From Fischerella sp. CENA71 (lineage in GTDB: Bacteria; Cyanobacteriota; Cyanobacteriia; Cyanobacteriales; Nostocaceae), in assembly GCA_024239075.1 (NCBI GenBank), contig JANBVI010000078.1, forward strand, positions 124,001 to 188,000: DNA of 64,000 nt, given 5' to 3'. The position numbers and the translations under genes are program-made. Each line of letters opens with the position of its first letter. Position 1 is the first letter of the stretch. Positions 8,079 to 17,475 of this stretch are shown piece after piece. The notes beneath the pieces were generated by a model that saw only the letters and a program-made list of their open reading frames with translations, ran no database searches and was not told the origin of the DNA.

Positions 8079-9346
8079 GTTTCAATCCCTAATAGGGATT
8101 AGTGTAAGTTGCAACGGTACAGCAGTACTAAGGGTACTTATGAAAGACAAGTTTCAATCCCTAATAGGGATTAGTGTAAGTTGCAACCCCAAAATGGGCC
8201 ACGTCTAATACTTTCGTTAGCACGTTTCAATCCCTAATAGGGATTAGTGTAAGTTGCAACCCAAGGCGAGATAAACCGACGTATCAAGAAAGGTGAGATG
8301 TTTCAATCCCTAATAGGGATTAGTGTAAGTTGCAACTTCAAGCAGGTCATGAAGGTTTTAGCCAAGTTTACGCGCAGTTTCAATCCCTAATAGGGATTAG
8401 TGTAAGTTGCAACATTATGCCACACACCCGATTTTCCAGGATATGAGTTTCAATCCCTAATAGGGATTAGTGTAAGTTGCAACTTGTGCCTTTGATTAAA
8501 TCTGTAATAGATGTTGCCAGTTTCAATCCCTAATAGGGATTAGTGTAAGTTGCAACCTATTCCTACAATACGTTACAATCAGGGTGCAATGTTTCAATCC
8601 CTAATAGGGATTAGTGTAAGTTGCAACCTAAAACCACCATCAGGAGTTACAGAAATTTTAAAAGTTTCAATCCCTAATAGGGATTAGTGTAAGTTGCAAC
8701 TAAACCTAGCGCGTCTATATAAGCCACCCTTTCTCGTTTCAATCCCTAATAGGGATTAGTGTAAGTTGCAACGCTAAAGCTTGATCATGATCAGCCGTAA
8801 TCATCCGTTTCAATCCCTAATAGGGATTAGTGTAAGTTGCAACTTTTTTTAATTCCTTTACCTTCCCCTTTTCTATCTGTTTCAATCCCTAATAGGGATT
8901 AGTGTAAGTTGCAACCATACTTTATTACATTTCCTCGTTCCGTTTTCAAGTTTCAATCCCTAATAGGGATTAGTGTAAGTTGCAACGATAGATTTACCTT
9001 CAGTATGGGATACAGCTTTGTTTCAATCCCTAATAGGGATTAGTGTAAGTTGCAACAATTACCGCAAATAATAACCGGAATAATTAACGGAGTTTCAATC
9101 CCTAATAGGGATTAGTGTAAGTTGCAACGGTGCAGCAGTTTCTCAATACCTCCAAAAGCCAGTTTCAATCCCTAATAGGGATTAGTGTAAGTTGCAACTA
9201 TGGTGAGCGTGATTTGACTTCATCCACGGAAATACGTTTCAATCCCTAATAGGGATTAGTGTAAGTTGCAACAAAAATTAAAATTAAAACCATTCGTTTA
9301 GCTAACGCTGTTTCAATCCCTAATAGGGATTAGTGTAAGTTGCAAC
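8079..9346 (-). CRISPR. CRISPR array, 18 repeats and 17 spacers
   Basis: Eighteen apparently identical 37-bp repeats start at 8079, 8151, 8224, 8300, 8377, 8447, 8520, 8591, 8664, 8736, 8807, 8879, 8950, 9020, 9092, 9162, 9236 and 9310. On the plus strand each begins GTTTCAATCCCTAATAGGG and ends GTAAGTTGCAAC. The inner AATCCCTA-A-TAGGGATT can form a stem. Spacers are 33-40 bp and all different. Read on the minus strand the repeat ends in GGGATTGAAAC, so the crRNA 5' handle would be ATTGAAAC, as in many type I and type III systems. This and the promoter on the right place the leader at the right end, with the newest spacer nearest 9310. No cas gene is in the window; the subtype is unresolved. 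Confidence 0.98.
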
Positions 9347-9600
9347 TGCTCAATCTAGAAGCCTTGCTGTATTTAGTTTTCAAGGTTCAGTGGTGCGGAC
9401 CTGGAGTAAATATAGCGTTTGAGCGATCGCACTGTCAAGAGCAAACGAGTATAAAATACCTCAAACCTAGTCAGGGTAAGATTTACAGAAAAGGTGCAGA
9501 CCTCATTTCCCATCAAATCAGCTTATAACATAGACAGAATCAGAATTTCAGCCGCAAAAATTGACTGCTTTTTTTCTACACCTAGTGGTCTGCACCATCA
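9347..9600 (-). promoter_or_regulatory. CRISPR leader with promoter
   Basis: On the minus strand a consensus-like promoter reads TTGACA (plus 9433-9438), an 18-bp spacer containing GCGATCGC, then TATATT (plus 9409-9414). Transcription would start near 9400 and enter the first repeat at 9346 after about 55 nt. Within the leader GGTGCGGACCT (9392-9402) and GGTGCAGACCT (9493-9503) are direct near-copies, and GGTCTGCACC at 9587-9596 is their inverted form. These could be binding sites for the adaptation machinery. The frame at 9340-9528 on the plus strand is an accident within this leader. Confidence 0.75.
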
Positions 9601-9648
9601 TCAAGCAAAAAACATTGTAGTATTGATTGGTATTTTGCTGCTAATGCG

Positions 9649-10176
9649 CTAAATTCGACAATCATCTAAAAGTGCGTTCAGTTCCGCAACACTTTTCCAA
9701 GGATTTCGACCTTTGAGAATACCAGCAATTGCTGCTTCATAAGGATTTTTACCTGTTTGTTTAACTGCTGCGATCGCTTGTTGATTTGAGAATCCGCGTC
9801 CACTAACTAGCCAAGCAGCTAAGACGTGTCCTGTGCGTCCAATTCCACCAGAACAATGAACTACTACTTTCTGATTTTGTTGATTTGCATCTGCTAAGAA
9901 GGGTAAAATTTGCTGGGTTAGAGTTGTGCGATCGCTAAGTTGAAAATCTGCAATTGGTGTCCAACAAACTTGCTCAATTCCAAATTTTTGTCGGTAAACT
10001 TCAAGTAAATTTGAATAACGAATTAGTTGAGTCTGAGGAAGCAAACAGCAAACACGTTTAATATTTTGACTCTGCATAAACTCAATCCACTGTTTGACTT
10101 GATCATCACTGTATCCAGGTCGTGCAGAACCAAATACAATTGTTTCAGTTTCACAAGCCGCAGCAAAGTTGTACAT
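9649..10176 (-). CDS. Cysteine-dependent (dual-specificity-like) phosphatase
   Basis: This 175-residue protein contains KVVVHCSGGIGRTGHVLAAWL, the CX5R P-loop of the protein tyrosine and dual-specificity phosphatases, with nucleophile Cys108 and Arg114. A candidate general acid lies upstream, perhaps in TPIADFQLSD. There is no signal peptide, so it should be cytoplasmic. Targets could be phosphotyrosine proteins, phosphoinositol-like compounds or RNA ends; the sequence alone does not choose. It lies 81 bp downstream of a methyltransferase on the same strand, a spacing filled with TTATTTGTTATTTGTCATTGG repeats, so co-transcription is possible but unproven. Confidence 0.85.
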   Translation of the reverse strand: MYNFAAACETETIVFGSARPGYSDDQVKQWIEFMQSQNIKRVCCLLPQTQLIRYSNLLEVYRQKFGIEQVCWTPIADFQLSDRTTLTQQILPFLADANQQNQKVVVHCSGGIGRTGHVLAAWLVSGRGFSNQQAIAAVKQTGKNPYEAAIAGILKGRNPWKSVAELNALLDDCRI

Positions 10177-10257
10177 AAGTAAATCAACACGAATAAAATT
10201 AACTCGTAAGGGTCGTCATTTGTTATTTATTATTTGTTATTTGTCATTGGTTATTGG

Positions 10258-10998
10258 TTATTGGGATTGAGCTTCCTTCTGAGCAAGGATAATGAGAAAC
10301 CAAGGTTTGGTTGAGAGTTTTTCATAGTCTTGAGGATAGAGTAGTTTACACTCTTCGGTAGGGCGTGGTTCAACAATTTTTTTGATGACAAATCCTGCAT
10401 TATTGAGTGCGGAAGTCATTGCACTTAATGGACGGCGATAAAAGCGTACGCGCACAGGTGTGTTACCAAAGCTTTGCCAAGAGTCTTCTATGAGTTCTGT
10501 GGCAAAATAATCAGCTTTTTCAAAAAATTGGAAGTCCATGAAAGGATGATGAGTCGAAAACAATAGTAATCCTTTGGGTAATAGGATGCGGTGAAATTCT
10601 TTGAAAACAGTTTCCCAATCTTTTAAATAGTGGAGAGTTAATGAGCTTAAGACTATATCAAATGAATGATCATCTAAAAAATCAAGGGGTTCATTTAGAT
10701 CAGCTTGGTGAACTTGACCCCGATTTTGTAGCCTTTGTCTAGTCAACTGTACCATCTTCTTATTGATATCAATCGCTACAACATCAGCACTATGGTTAAT
10801 CAACCATTCGGAATATACTCCACCTGCACAACCAGCATCCAATACTCGCTTAAATTTGACATTTGATAAAAAAGATAACATCGCTGGTCTTTCATAGTAA
10901 GCATTGTGAGAATTGGACTCTGTAATCTTCACGTAAGCTTCTGCAAAAGCTTCGTAGTCATCAAAAGGTATATGTTTTTGTTGATGATCTAAACTCAT
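10258..10998 (-). CDS. Class I SAM-dependent methyltransferase
   Basis: The 246-residue protein has the class I fold signatures: motif I VLDAGCAGGVYSEWLINH, an acidic loop VVAIDINKKMVQLT, motif II HSFDIVLSSLTLHYLKDWETVFKEFHRILLPKGLLLFS. This matches the UbiE/Methyltransf_11 group. The residues SNSHNAYYERPAML and the terminal half resemble small-molecule methyltransferases; no substrate is indicated. The last codons and stop lie in the GGTTATTGGTTATTGGG-type dispersed repeat, so the C-terminal tail (AQSQ) may be repeat-derived. Confidence 0.85.
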   Translation of the reverse strand: MSLDHQQKHIPFDDYEAFAEAYVKITESNSHNAYYERPAMLSFLSNVKFKRVLDAGCAGGVYSEWLINHSADVVAIDINKKMVQLTRQRLQNRGQVHQADLNEPLDFLDDHSFDIVLSSLTLHYLKDWETVFKEFHRILLPKGLLLFSTHHPFMDFQFFEKADYFATELIEDSWQSFGNTPVRVRFYRRPLSAMTSALNNAGFVIKKIVEPRPTEECKLLYPQDYEKLSTKPWFLIILAQKEAQSQ

Positions 10999-11279
10999 AG
11001 TCTATCTCGTCTTTTAGCTGAATAAGCTGAAAATGAGGCTAAGAGAGTATTTATAAAGTAAATATTAAGTAGGGCAAGCAAAAAGCGGTTTTGTGAAAAA
11101 TGAGACTAAAATGGGCGCCTGATGCAACGCCAGGTGCTACAACTTTGGGAACCAAAGCAACGCACTGGCTACCCTACATTGATTTTCTTTTTACTTGATA
11201 AATAACCGCTAATACTTAATTTAATCTAAATCGTTTTGCTCTATGTATTGCAAAGCAAGTATTGATCACTAAATTAATC

Positions 11280-13400
11280 CTAATTAACACGTTGCAACAC
11301 TAAATGATTACGTTCAGTTAAGCTTGCTTTCCATTCAGGTTCAACTACGATTGTGCTGATTTTTTCGACAATGATTGCTGGCCCATTAATATGATCTTCT
11401 GGTTGTAAATCTTCTCGTCGATAAACTGGGGTATCATGCCATTGGTCAGCAGTAAACATTTGTACTGTCTCGACAGATGCGGGAGGTTGATTGTTAGGAC
11501 GAGTACGAGTAATTAATGGTTCTTCCGGAGTATCCATTTTCTGAATAACTTCTACTGAAGCGGATTCAACAATTAAGGTTTTTTCGATTTGAATGAAACC
11601 ATAGCGAGATTTATGTTCAACCTCAAATTCTTGTCGCATCACTGCTACATCTGAGGCAAAATTAATGGTCAAAATCGAGTTAGTTCCTTCATATTTCAAA
11701 TTGAGTTTTCTGACTATTTCTGCTTCGGTGCTTGCTTCACTTCCACCTGTGCTATCAGTAGAAAGAGGTAATTCATTTCTAGCTTGGGTTTCTAAAATTT
11801 GCATTAATTGTTGTAATTGGAGAATTAATGCTTGGGTAAGAGGTTGTTCTACTCCGCTTTCTCTGATTGCCCTCACATCAGCTAATCCCATACCATAAGC
11901 TGAAAGTACTCCCGCGTAAGGATGCAAAAATATCTTTTTCATTCCTAAAGTATCGGCGATTAAGCAAGCAACTTGACCACCTGCACCACCAAAACAACAA
12001 AGTACGTATCGAGTGACATCATAACCTCGTTGTAGACTGATTTTTTTAATTGCGTTTGCCATATTCTCGACAGCGATCGCAATAAATCCGGCGGCTACTT
12101 GTTCGGGAGTACGGGTGTCACTTGTACTATTTTTGATATCTTCAGCTAATTGGGTAAATTTATCAACGACAATATCTTTATCTAAGGGCAAATTGCCATC
12201 AGCCCCAAACACAAAGGGAAAATATTGGGGGTGAATTTTGCCTAACATGACATTAGCATCGGTGACAGCTAACGGGCCGCCACGACGGTAACAAGCAGGG
12301 CCAGGATTTGATCCCGCCGATTCTGGCCCGACACGATAACTAGAACCATCAAAAAACAAAATTGAACCACCGCCAGCAGCAATAGTATTAATTGCTAATA
12401 CGGGAACTCGCATCCGAGCGCCAGCAATTTCTGATTCTAGTTGACGTTCATATTCTCCTTTAAAATGGGCAACATCTGTACTTGTCCCACCCATATCAAA
12501 GGTAATCACTAAGTCAAAACCTGCTCTTTTGCTAGTTTGAACTGCGCCAACAATACCCCCAGCTGGGCCACTTAAAATACTATCTTTGCCTTGAAATTGT
12601 TGTGCATCGGTTAATCCGCCATCCGATTTCATAAACATTAATCTGACGCCAGGTAACTGACTAGCTACTTGGTTGACATAGCGCCGCAAAATTGGAGTTA
12701 AATAAGCATCTACAACTGTTGTATCTCCACGACTTACCAGTTTCATTAAAGGGCTTACTTGGTGGGATACAGATATCTGCGTGAAACCAATTTCTTGGGC
12801 AAATTGGGCGACTTGTTGCTCATGATCAGGATAGCGATCGCCATGCATAAATACAATGGCACAACTACGAATGCCTGTGTTATGAACTGTTTGTAAGTCT
12901 GTTTTGACCTGTTCAATATTGACGGGAGTTAATTCGTTACCTTGAGCATCATAGCGTTCGTCTACCTCAATCACCTGTTCATAAAGCATTGTGGGTAAGA
13001 TGATATTTCGGGCAAAGATATGAGGGCGATTTTGGTAGCCAATTCGCAATGCATCTTTAAACCCTTTGGTAATCACAAGCACAACGCGATCGCCCTGTCT
13101 TTCTAACAGCGCATTTGTCGCTACTGTTGTTCCCATTTTTACCACTTCAATGGCTTCTGGTGGTATGGGTTGATGACGCTCAAGACCAATGATGTCCCGA
13201 ATTCCTTGGATGACAGCGTCTTGATATTGTTCGGGATTTTCTGAGAGTAGTTTGTAAACTATAATATATTGTTGATTGGGAAGAGGAACAATTAAAAAAC
13301 GTTCCTGGTGCTGTGAAAGTCTATTTATAATTGCTTGATTATCAGTAACCGCAACAATATCTGTAAATGTACCACCGCGATCGGCAAAAACTTTTAACAT
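11280..13400 (-). CDS. hyuA: Hydantoinase A / 5-oxoprolinase alpha-type subunit
   Basis: This 706-residue protein matches HyuA: the N-terminal hydantoinase/oxoprolinase segment begins LKVFADRGGTFTDIVAV, the central domain has VVKMGTTVATNALLERQGDRVVLV and the ATPase-like VITFDMGGTSTDVAHFKGEYERQ, followed by AGGGSILFFDGSSYRVGPESAGSNPGPACYRRGG. These are the actin-fold phosphate and nucleotide motifs expected for ATP-driven ring opening of hydantoins or 5-oxoproline. It should work with HyuB at 6.5-8.0 kb. In cyanobacteria the two are usually neighbours or fused; here about 3.2 kb intervene. The start at MLKVFADRGG fits the family start. Confidence 0.92.
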   Translation of the reverse strand: MLKVFADRGGTFTDIVAVTDNQAIINRLSQHQERFLIVPLPNQQYIIVYKLLSENPEQYQDAVIQGIRDIIGLERHQPIPPEAIEVVKMGTTVATNALLERQGDRVVLVITKGFKDALRIGYQNRPHIFARNIILPTMLYEQVIEVDERYDAQGNELTPVNIEQVKTDLQTVHNTGIRSCAIVFMHGDRYPDHEQQVAQFAQEIGFTQISVSHQVSPLMKLVSRGDTTVVDAYLTPILRRYVNQVASQLPGVRLMFMKSDGGLTDAQQFQGKDSILSGPAGGIVGAVQTSKRAGFDLVITFDMGGTSTDVAHFKGEYERQLESEIAGARMRVPVLAINTIAAGGGSILFFDGSSYRVGPESAGSNPGPACYRRGGPLAVTDANVMLGKIHPQYFPFVFGADGNLPLDKDIVVDKFTQLAEDIKNSTSDTRTPEQVAAGFIAIAVENMANAIKKISLQRGYDVTRYVLCCFGGAGGQVACLIADTLGMKKIFLHPYAGVLSAYGMGLADVRAIRESGVEQPLTQALILQLQQLMQILETQARNELPLSTDSTGGSEASTEAEIVRKLNLKYEGTNSILTINFASDVAVMRQEFEVEHKSRYGFIQIEKTLIVESASVEVIQKMDTPEEPLITRTRPNNQPPASVETVQMFTADQWHDTPVYRREDLQPEDHINGPAIIVEKISTIVVEPEWKASLTERNHLVLQRVN

Positions 13401-13854
13401 AGACGTTTCGAGGAAAGGATCGAATTGATTCTAGATTATTTCCTAACATTCCTCTAACGGCTGAACAAATTTTTGCAATGAGTCGCTGACTAGCAACAAA
13501 GTAATTTTTTCTGATTGAGAAAACATCGTCTATTTTACAAACAAAAACTAAAAAATATATTTTTCATAATTATTGTTTACTCCATTACCGATTATTTTCC
13601 TAAGAAGGAAGTAAATAAACTAAATATCAATAAAATTAATATAACTTAAAATTAAAATTATTGATACTTTACACATAGTTTATTGGTATGAGTAAAGATA
13701 TATCTAAAGATCGATTTAATTTGGCAATTACTTTCTCTGAAAACAGGATTAATTGTTAAGTCATATTACAATAGTTTCAAAAATATTTAGAAATTGTCAA
13801 AAAGTCAAACCTGGTTCTAACGTAGAACCAAAGGAGATACTAGAGGCAAATAAA
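13401..13854. other. AT-rich intergenic region
   Basis: About 450 bp between divergent genes with no convincing ORF. A frame starting with TTG at 13753 runs into the next gene but its first 34 codons look non-coding. An inverted repeat GGTTCTA-ACG-TAGAACC lies at 13812-13828, in the probable 5' leader of the gene at 13855, and could be an operator or leader hairpin. Confidence 0.5.
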
Positions 13855-14169
13855 ATGATAAATAACATTCAAAAGTATAGATTTGTCTGTACTCTGACCT
13901 TCGGTGATATTTACGGTCAAATCATTGTTTGGTTGATTACGATTACCATTAGTTTGGCATCAGCCTTAGCACTAATGGGTGCAAGACGACCAGTTTATGC
14001 TTTAGCTGCGGTTGGGCTTGTTGTTTTGTTGTCTTTGCCTTTCTTGCTTTTTGCTTTTGTCACTACTTTGTTAAATCATATAGAATTGTCTCCTGTAGAA
14101 CCAGGAACCAAAATGGAACCAATCTCTGGTAATGTTTCGCAGCAAAAACCTGTAGAAGCAACCAGTTAA
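13855..14169 (+). CDS. Small two-span membrane protein, unknown
   Basis: The preferred start is the ATG at 13855, giving 104 residues from MINNIQKYRFVCTLTFGDI. AGAGG at 13842-13846 is a suitable Shine-Dalgarno 8 bp upstream, and the longer TTG-start version adds a low-quality N terminus. Two hydrophobic helices follow: IIVWLITITISLASALALM and YALAAVGLVVLLSLPFLLFAFV, then a polar tail ending PVEATS. No family is recognised. The gene is closed by a clear terminator at 14219 and is therefore probably transcribed alone, not with sdhA. Confidence 0.65.
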   Translation: MINNIQKYRFVCTLTFGDIYGQIIVWLITITISLASALALMGARRPVYALAAVGLVVLLSLPFLLFAFVTTLLNHIELSPVEPGTKMEPISGNVSQQKPVEATS

Positions 14170-14218
14170 TAAATTTTAGATTTTAGTTTTTAGATTTAAG
14201 TCTGGATATTGGGCATAA

Positions 14219-14248
14219 ATTCCCTGTCGATTGGCAGGGAATTTTTTT
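14219..14248 (+). terminator. Rho-independent terminator
   Basis: ATTCCCTG at 14219-14226 pairs with CAGGGAAT at 14235-14242, and the T-run extends through 14248. It lies 50 bp after the preceding membrane protein gene and before sdhA. Confidence 0.85.
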
Positions 14249-14312
14249 GCAGATGAAATTAATCGCATTCTTAAAATAGAAAAGTGGCTTTTTTTACAGT
14301 TGAGAACTATTT

Positions 14313-16040
14313 ATGCTAGAACATGATGTAATTATTATTGGTGGTGGCTTGGCGGGATGTCGCGCCGCAGTGGAAATAGCTAGAAAAAATCCCAGTTTGA
14401 ATGTTGCTGTAGTTGCTAAAACCCACCCAATTCGTTCTCATTCGGTTGCTGCTCAAGGTGGGATTGCGGCGACGCTCAAAAATGTTGACTCATCTGATAC
14501 TTGGGAAGCACACGCTTTTGATACAGTTAAGGGTTCTGACTACCTAGCAGATCAAGATGCAGTCGAAATTCTGACTCGTGAAGCACCGGATGTAGTCATT
14601 GATTTAGAACACATGGGCGTGTTGTTTTCGCGCTTGAATGATGGACGCATTGCCCAACGTGCTTTTGGTGGACATTCCCACAATCGTACTTGCTACGCTG
14701 CCGATAAAACTGGTCATGCGATTTTACATGAACTGGTAAATAATTTGCGACGTTATGGTGTGCAGGTTTATGAAGAGTGGTATGTAATGCGCTTGATTTT
14801 GGAAGAAAATCAGGCCAAGGGTGTGGTGATGTATCACATCTTAGATGGGCATGTTGAGATAATCCGCGCCAAAGCAATCATGTTCGCCACTGGTGGTTAT
14901 GGGCGGGTATATAACACTACTTCTAATGATTACGCTTCTACAGGCGATGGTTTAGCAATGACAGCACTGGCTGGTTTGCCTTTAGAAGATATGGAATTTG
15001 TACAGTTTCATCCTACGGGCTTGTATCCAGTCGGGGTGTTAATTTCGGAGGCGGTGCGTGGTGAGGGTGCGTATTTGATCAACAGCGAGGGAGAACGGTT
15101 TATGGCTAGATATGCTCCTAGTCGCATGGAACTTGCTCCCCGTGATATTACCTCACGCGCGATCGCTTACGAAATTCGAGCTGGTCGTGGTATTCATCCT
15201 GATGGGAGTGCTGGTGGTCCCTTTGTTTATCTTGACTTGCGCCACATGGGTAGGGAAAAAATCATGAGCCGTATTCCCTTCTGTTGGGAAGAAGCTCATC
15301 GTTTAGTGGGTGTGGATGCAGTAACCCAACCGATGCCCGTACGTCCAACTATCCATTATTGTATGGGTGGTATCCCTGTTAACACCGATGGTCGAGTCCG
15401 CAGTAGCGGGGATCATTTCGTTGAAGGTTTCTTTGCTGCCGGTGAGACTGCTTGTGTCTCTGTGCATGGTGCTAACCGTCTTGGTAGCAATTCTTTACTA
15501 GAGTGTGTAGTTTATGGACGCAGAACCGGGGCTGCGATCGCAGAATATGTACAAAATCGCAAGTTACCGGAGATCAATGAACAACACTACCTCAGCGAGG
15601 CCAAACAACAAATTCAGGCTTTACTAGATCAGTCAGGACAGTACCGGATTAACCAAATTCGTCAGACATTTCAGGACACAATGACTCAATTTTGTGGTGT
15701 CTTCCGCACCGCAGATTTAATGGGTGAAGGTCTACAAAAATTACAACAATTGCAACAACAATATTCGCAGATATACTTAGATGATAAAGGTAGCTGTTGG
15801 AATACAGAAATTATTGAAGCTTTAGAACTACGAAGCTTGATGGTTGTCGGACAAATGATTCTAGCTTCTGCCCTGAATCGTCAAGAAAGCCGTGGCGCTC
15901 ACTTCCGTGAAGATTATGCCCAGCGAAATGATGAGAAATTCCTCAAACACACAATGGCTTATTATTCACCAGCAGGAATTGATATTCAGTATCGTCCAGT
16001 GACAATTACCAGGTTTGAGCCACAGGAGAGGAAGTATTAA
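14313..16040 (+). CDS. sdhA: Succinate dehydrogenase/fumarate reductase flavoprotein subunit
   Basis: This 575-residue protein starts with the FAD dinucleotide motif [16 protein letters not shown] and has [16 protein letters not shown], the segment carrying the histidine that covalently binds FAD in this family. Substrate-site segments include EFVQFHPTG and [27 protein letters not shown], and the active-site region [21 protein letters not shown] is intact. It oxidises succinate to fumarate, feeding electrons to the thylakoid plastoquinone pool in cyanobacteria. The iron-sulphur subunit SdhB is not adjacent, which is usual in cyanobacteria. L-aspartate oxidase is a homologue, but the length and C-terminal domain favour SdhA. 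Confidence 0.92.
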   Translation: MLEHDVIIIGGGLAGCRAAVEIARKNPSLNVAVVAKTHPIRSHSVAAQGGIAATLKNVDSSDTWEAHAFDTVKGSDYLADQDAVEILTREAPDVVIDLEHMGVLFSRLNDGRIAQRAFGGHSHNRTCYAADKTGHAILHELVNNLRRYGVQVYEEWYVMRLILEENQAKGVVMYHILDGHVEIIRAKAIMFATGGYGRVYNTTSNDYASTGDGLAMTALAGLPLEDMEFVQFHPTGLYPVGVLISEAVRGEGAYLINSEGERFMARYAPSRMELAPRDITSRAIAYEIRAGRGIHPDGSAGGPFVYLDLRHMGREKIMSRIPFCWEEAHRLVGVDAVTQPMPVRPTIHYCMGGIPVNTDGRVRSSGDHFVEGFFAAGETACVSVHGANRLGSNSLLECVVYGRRTGAAIAEYVQNRKLPEINEQHYLSEAKQQIQALLDQSGQYRINQIRQTFQDTMTQFCGVFRTADLMGEGLQKLQQLQQQYSQIYLDDKGSCWNTEIIEALELRSLMVVGQMILASALNRQESRGAHFREDYAQRNDEKFLKHTMAYYSPAGIDIQYRPVTITRFEPQERKY

Positions 16041-16880
16041 AAGGGACCGGGGATCGGGCATTGGAAAAAATTTTGGATTTTGGATTTGCGATTTTGGATT
16101 TCAATCTAAAATCCAAAATCTAAAATCTAAAATTTCTTGTCTCCCGTGTCCCCGATCCCCGACATAAAAAGTATCATTTATGACAATTTAATAATGCTTT
16201 AATCTTAAATAATGCCGAAATGGCAACATCTCCTGGTAACGTTTAGTTATTGTCAGGAAATAAGTCAAACGAATTGAGTTTTATTTGAGATTGTAGATTC
16301 AGTAAAGTCAGAGTACAAGCAAAAGTTTGTCAAAAGCATTACCCGTAAATTAGCAATCTCAAATCACCACGGTCATCTACTAAATTCTATGTATTCAGGA
16401 GTCACTAAGTAGATAAATCAATAGTTGGGTAATGCCAGATTACGCTGTTGCATAGCACAAAAGCTCATTGCGTACAAAAATCAACATCAATCAAAGCTAA
16501 ATGGCGTCATAGCTATTGATAAATCCAATATTTCACTAGAAATCGTCGATTAAGGTGCGATCTGGGGTTTTTTAGTGGTTGACTTGTGCTAAATATGAGT
16601 TAATCTTATAGCGGATTGTTTTAACTACTCATCTACCCTGACAGAAACGTATAAAGATAATATTTAATTTGACAATTCTGTCTGAAATTTGATGTTTGCA
16701 AATTGAATATTTTGATACGGCAAAACAAGCCGTAATGTATTACCCTAAGCTAGGTAGGTTTGTAACGACTTAAAAGTTTTTGTCTGGGAATTGTAATGAA
16801 TAGTTTACAATACCAGTGGATGAGAAAATCTAAAGAAAATATAAAAGGGATCACATGACTGTGGTGTTAGGAGGAAATTA
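16041..16880. other. Long intergenic region with inverted repeats
   Basis: About 840 bp without a supported gene. Positions 16063-16135 are a TTTTGGATTTTGGATT tandem followed by its inverse (AATCTAAAATCCAAAATC), able to form a long AT-rich hairpin just after sdhA. A GGGACCGGGGATCGGG-type repeat precedes it and CCCCGATCCCCG follows. The remainder up to 16860 is unique-looking AT-rich sequence that should hold the promoter of the DUF1815 gene; I could not single out a convincing -35/-10 pair. Confidence 0.55.
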
Positions 16881-17225
16881 GTGTTTCTAAGACTAGCGCA
16901 ACAACATCGGCAATTCGTTCAAGACCTAGTAATGAATCTGCAAGCTTTAGCAATTGTTCTAGAGCGACGTGGATATCCAGCGTCTTGTTACACATGCGGC
17001 GACCAGATGAACAGTGCTTCATTTATGGTCAGCTTGGGAGAAAACCACTTGATTCGGTTTTTGGTATCTGATTACGGAATTACTTGGACAGAAATGCGCG
17101 ATGATCGCGAACTCATGAAGTTAGAGGGTGCCGAAGCAGTTAACCAATTACAAGAACTAGCCAATATCGTCAAAGTTCCTACGCAAGCTTCTGTAACCAA
17201 TAAAACCCTGGCTAAACGTTACTAA
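16881..17225 (+). CDS. DUF1815 family protein
   Basis: A GTG start at 16881 follows GGAGG (16870-16874) at a good distance, which settles the start. The 114-residue product reads FLRLAQQHRQFVQDLVMNLQALAIVLERRGYPASCYTCGDQMNSASFMVSLGENHLIRFLVSDYGITWTEMRDDRELMKLEGAEAV. This matches, from memory, the cyanobacterial DUF1815 family. The CYTCG pair of cysteines could bind metal or be redox-active, but no function is known. It is soluble, with no signal peptide. It stands alone with a long upstream region, suggesting its own regulation. Confidence 0.75.
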   Translation: MFLRLAQQHRQFVQDLVMNLQALAIVLERRGYPASCYTCGDQMNSASFMVSLGENHLIRFLVSDYGITWTEMRDDRELMKLEGAEAVNQLQELANIVKVPTQASVTNKTLAKRY

Positions 17226-17475
17226 TTCAAACTGTGACTGCTCAGGTAGTACGGACAAAATCGTAATCGAAAAAAATGACACATAGGGAAGCAGGAGCGA
17301 CTTTAAAGTCAATAGCCCAGGTGAGTAGTCTATAAACTATTGACAATTGGCTATTGGCTAAGACAGCAGTATCTGATTAGTCAAGTTAGCATCTAAAAAT
17401 AGACAAAAAACTTGCAACTAAATGTTTTGAAATTTTACTGTTGCCTGCTTGTACGAATTCCAAAATTATTATTTA

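Noticed and set aside
9340-9528. 62-codon frame right of the CRISPR array
   Set aside because: It covers the last repeat and the leader, contradicts the leader promoter direction and has no recognisable protein features.
9649-10998. Phosphatase and methyltransferase next to the array as unusual CRISPR-associated genes
   Set aside because: Neither carries a Cas-like domain and both face the array only by chance of strand; no evidence links them to interference.
13753-13854. TTG-start extension of the membrane protein at 13855
   Set aside because: The added 34 residues look non-coding, and a better start with AGAGG spacing exists at 13855.
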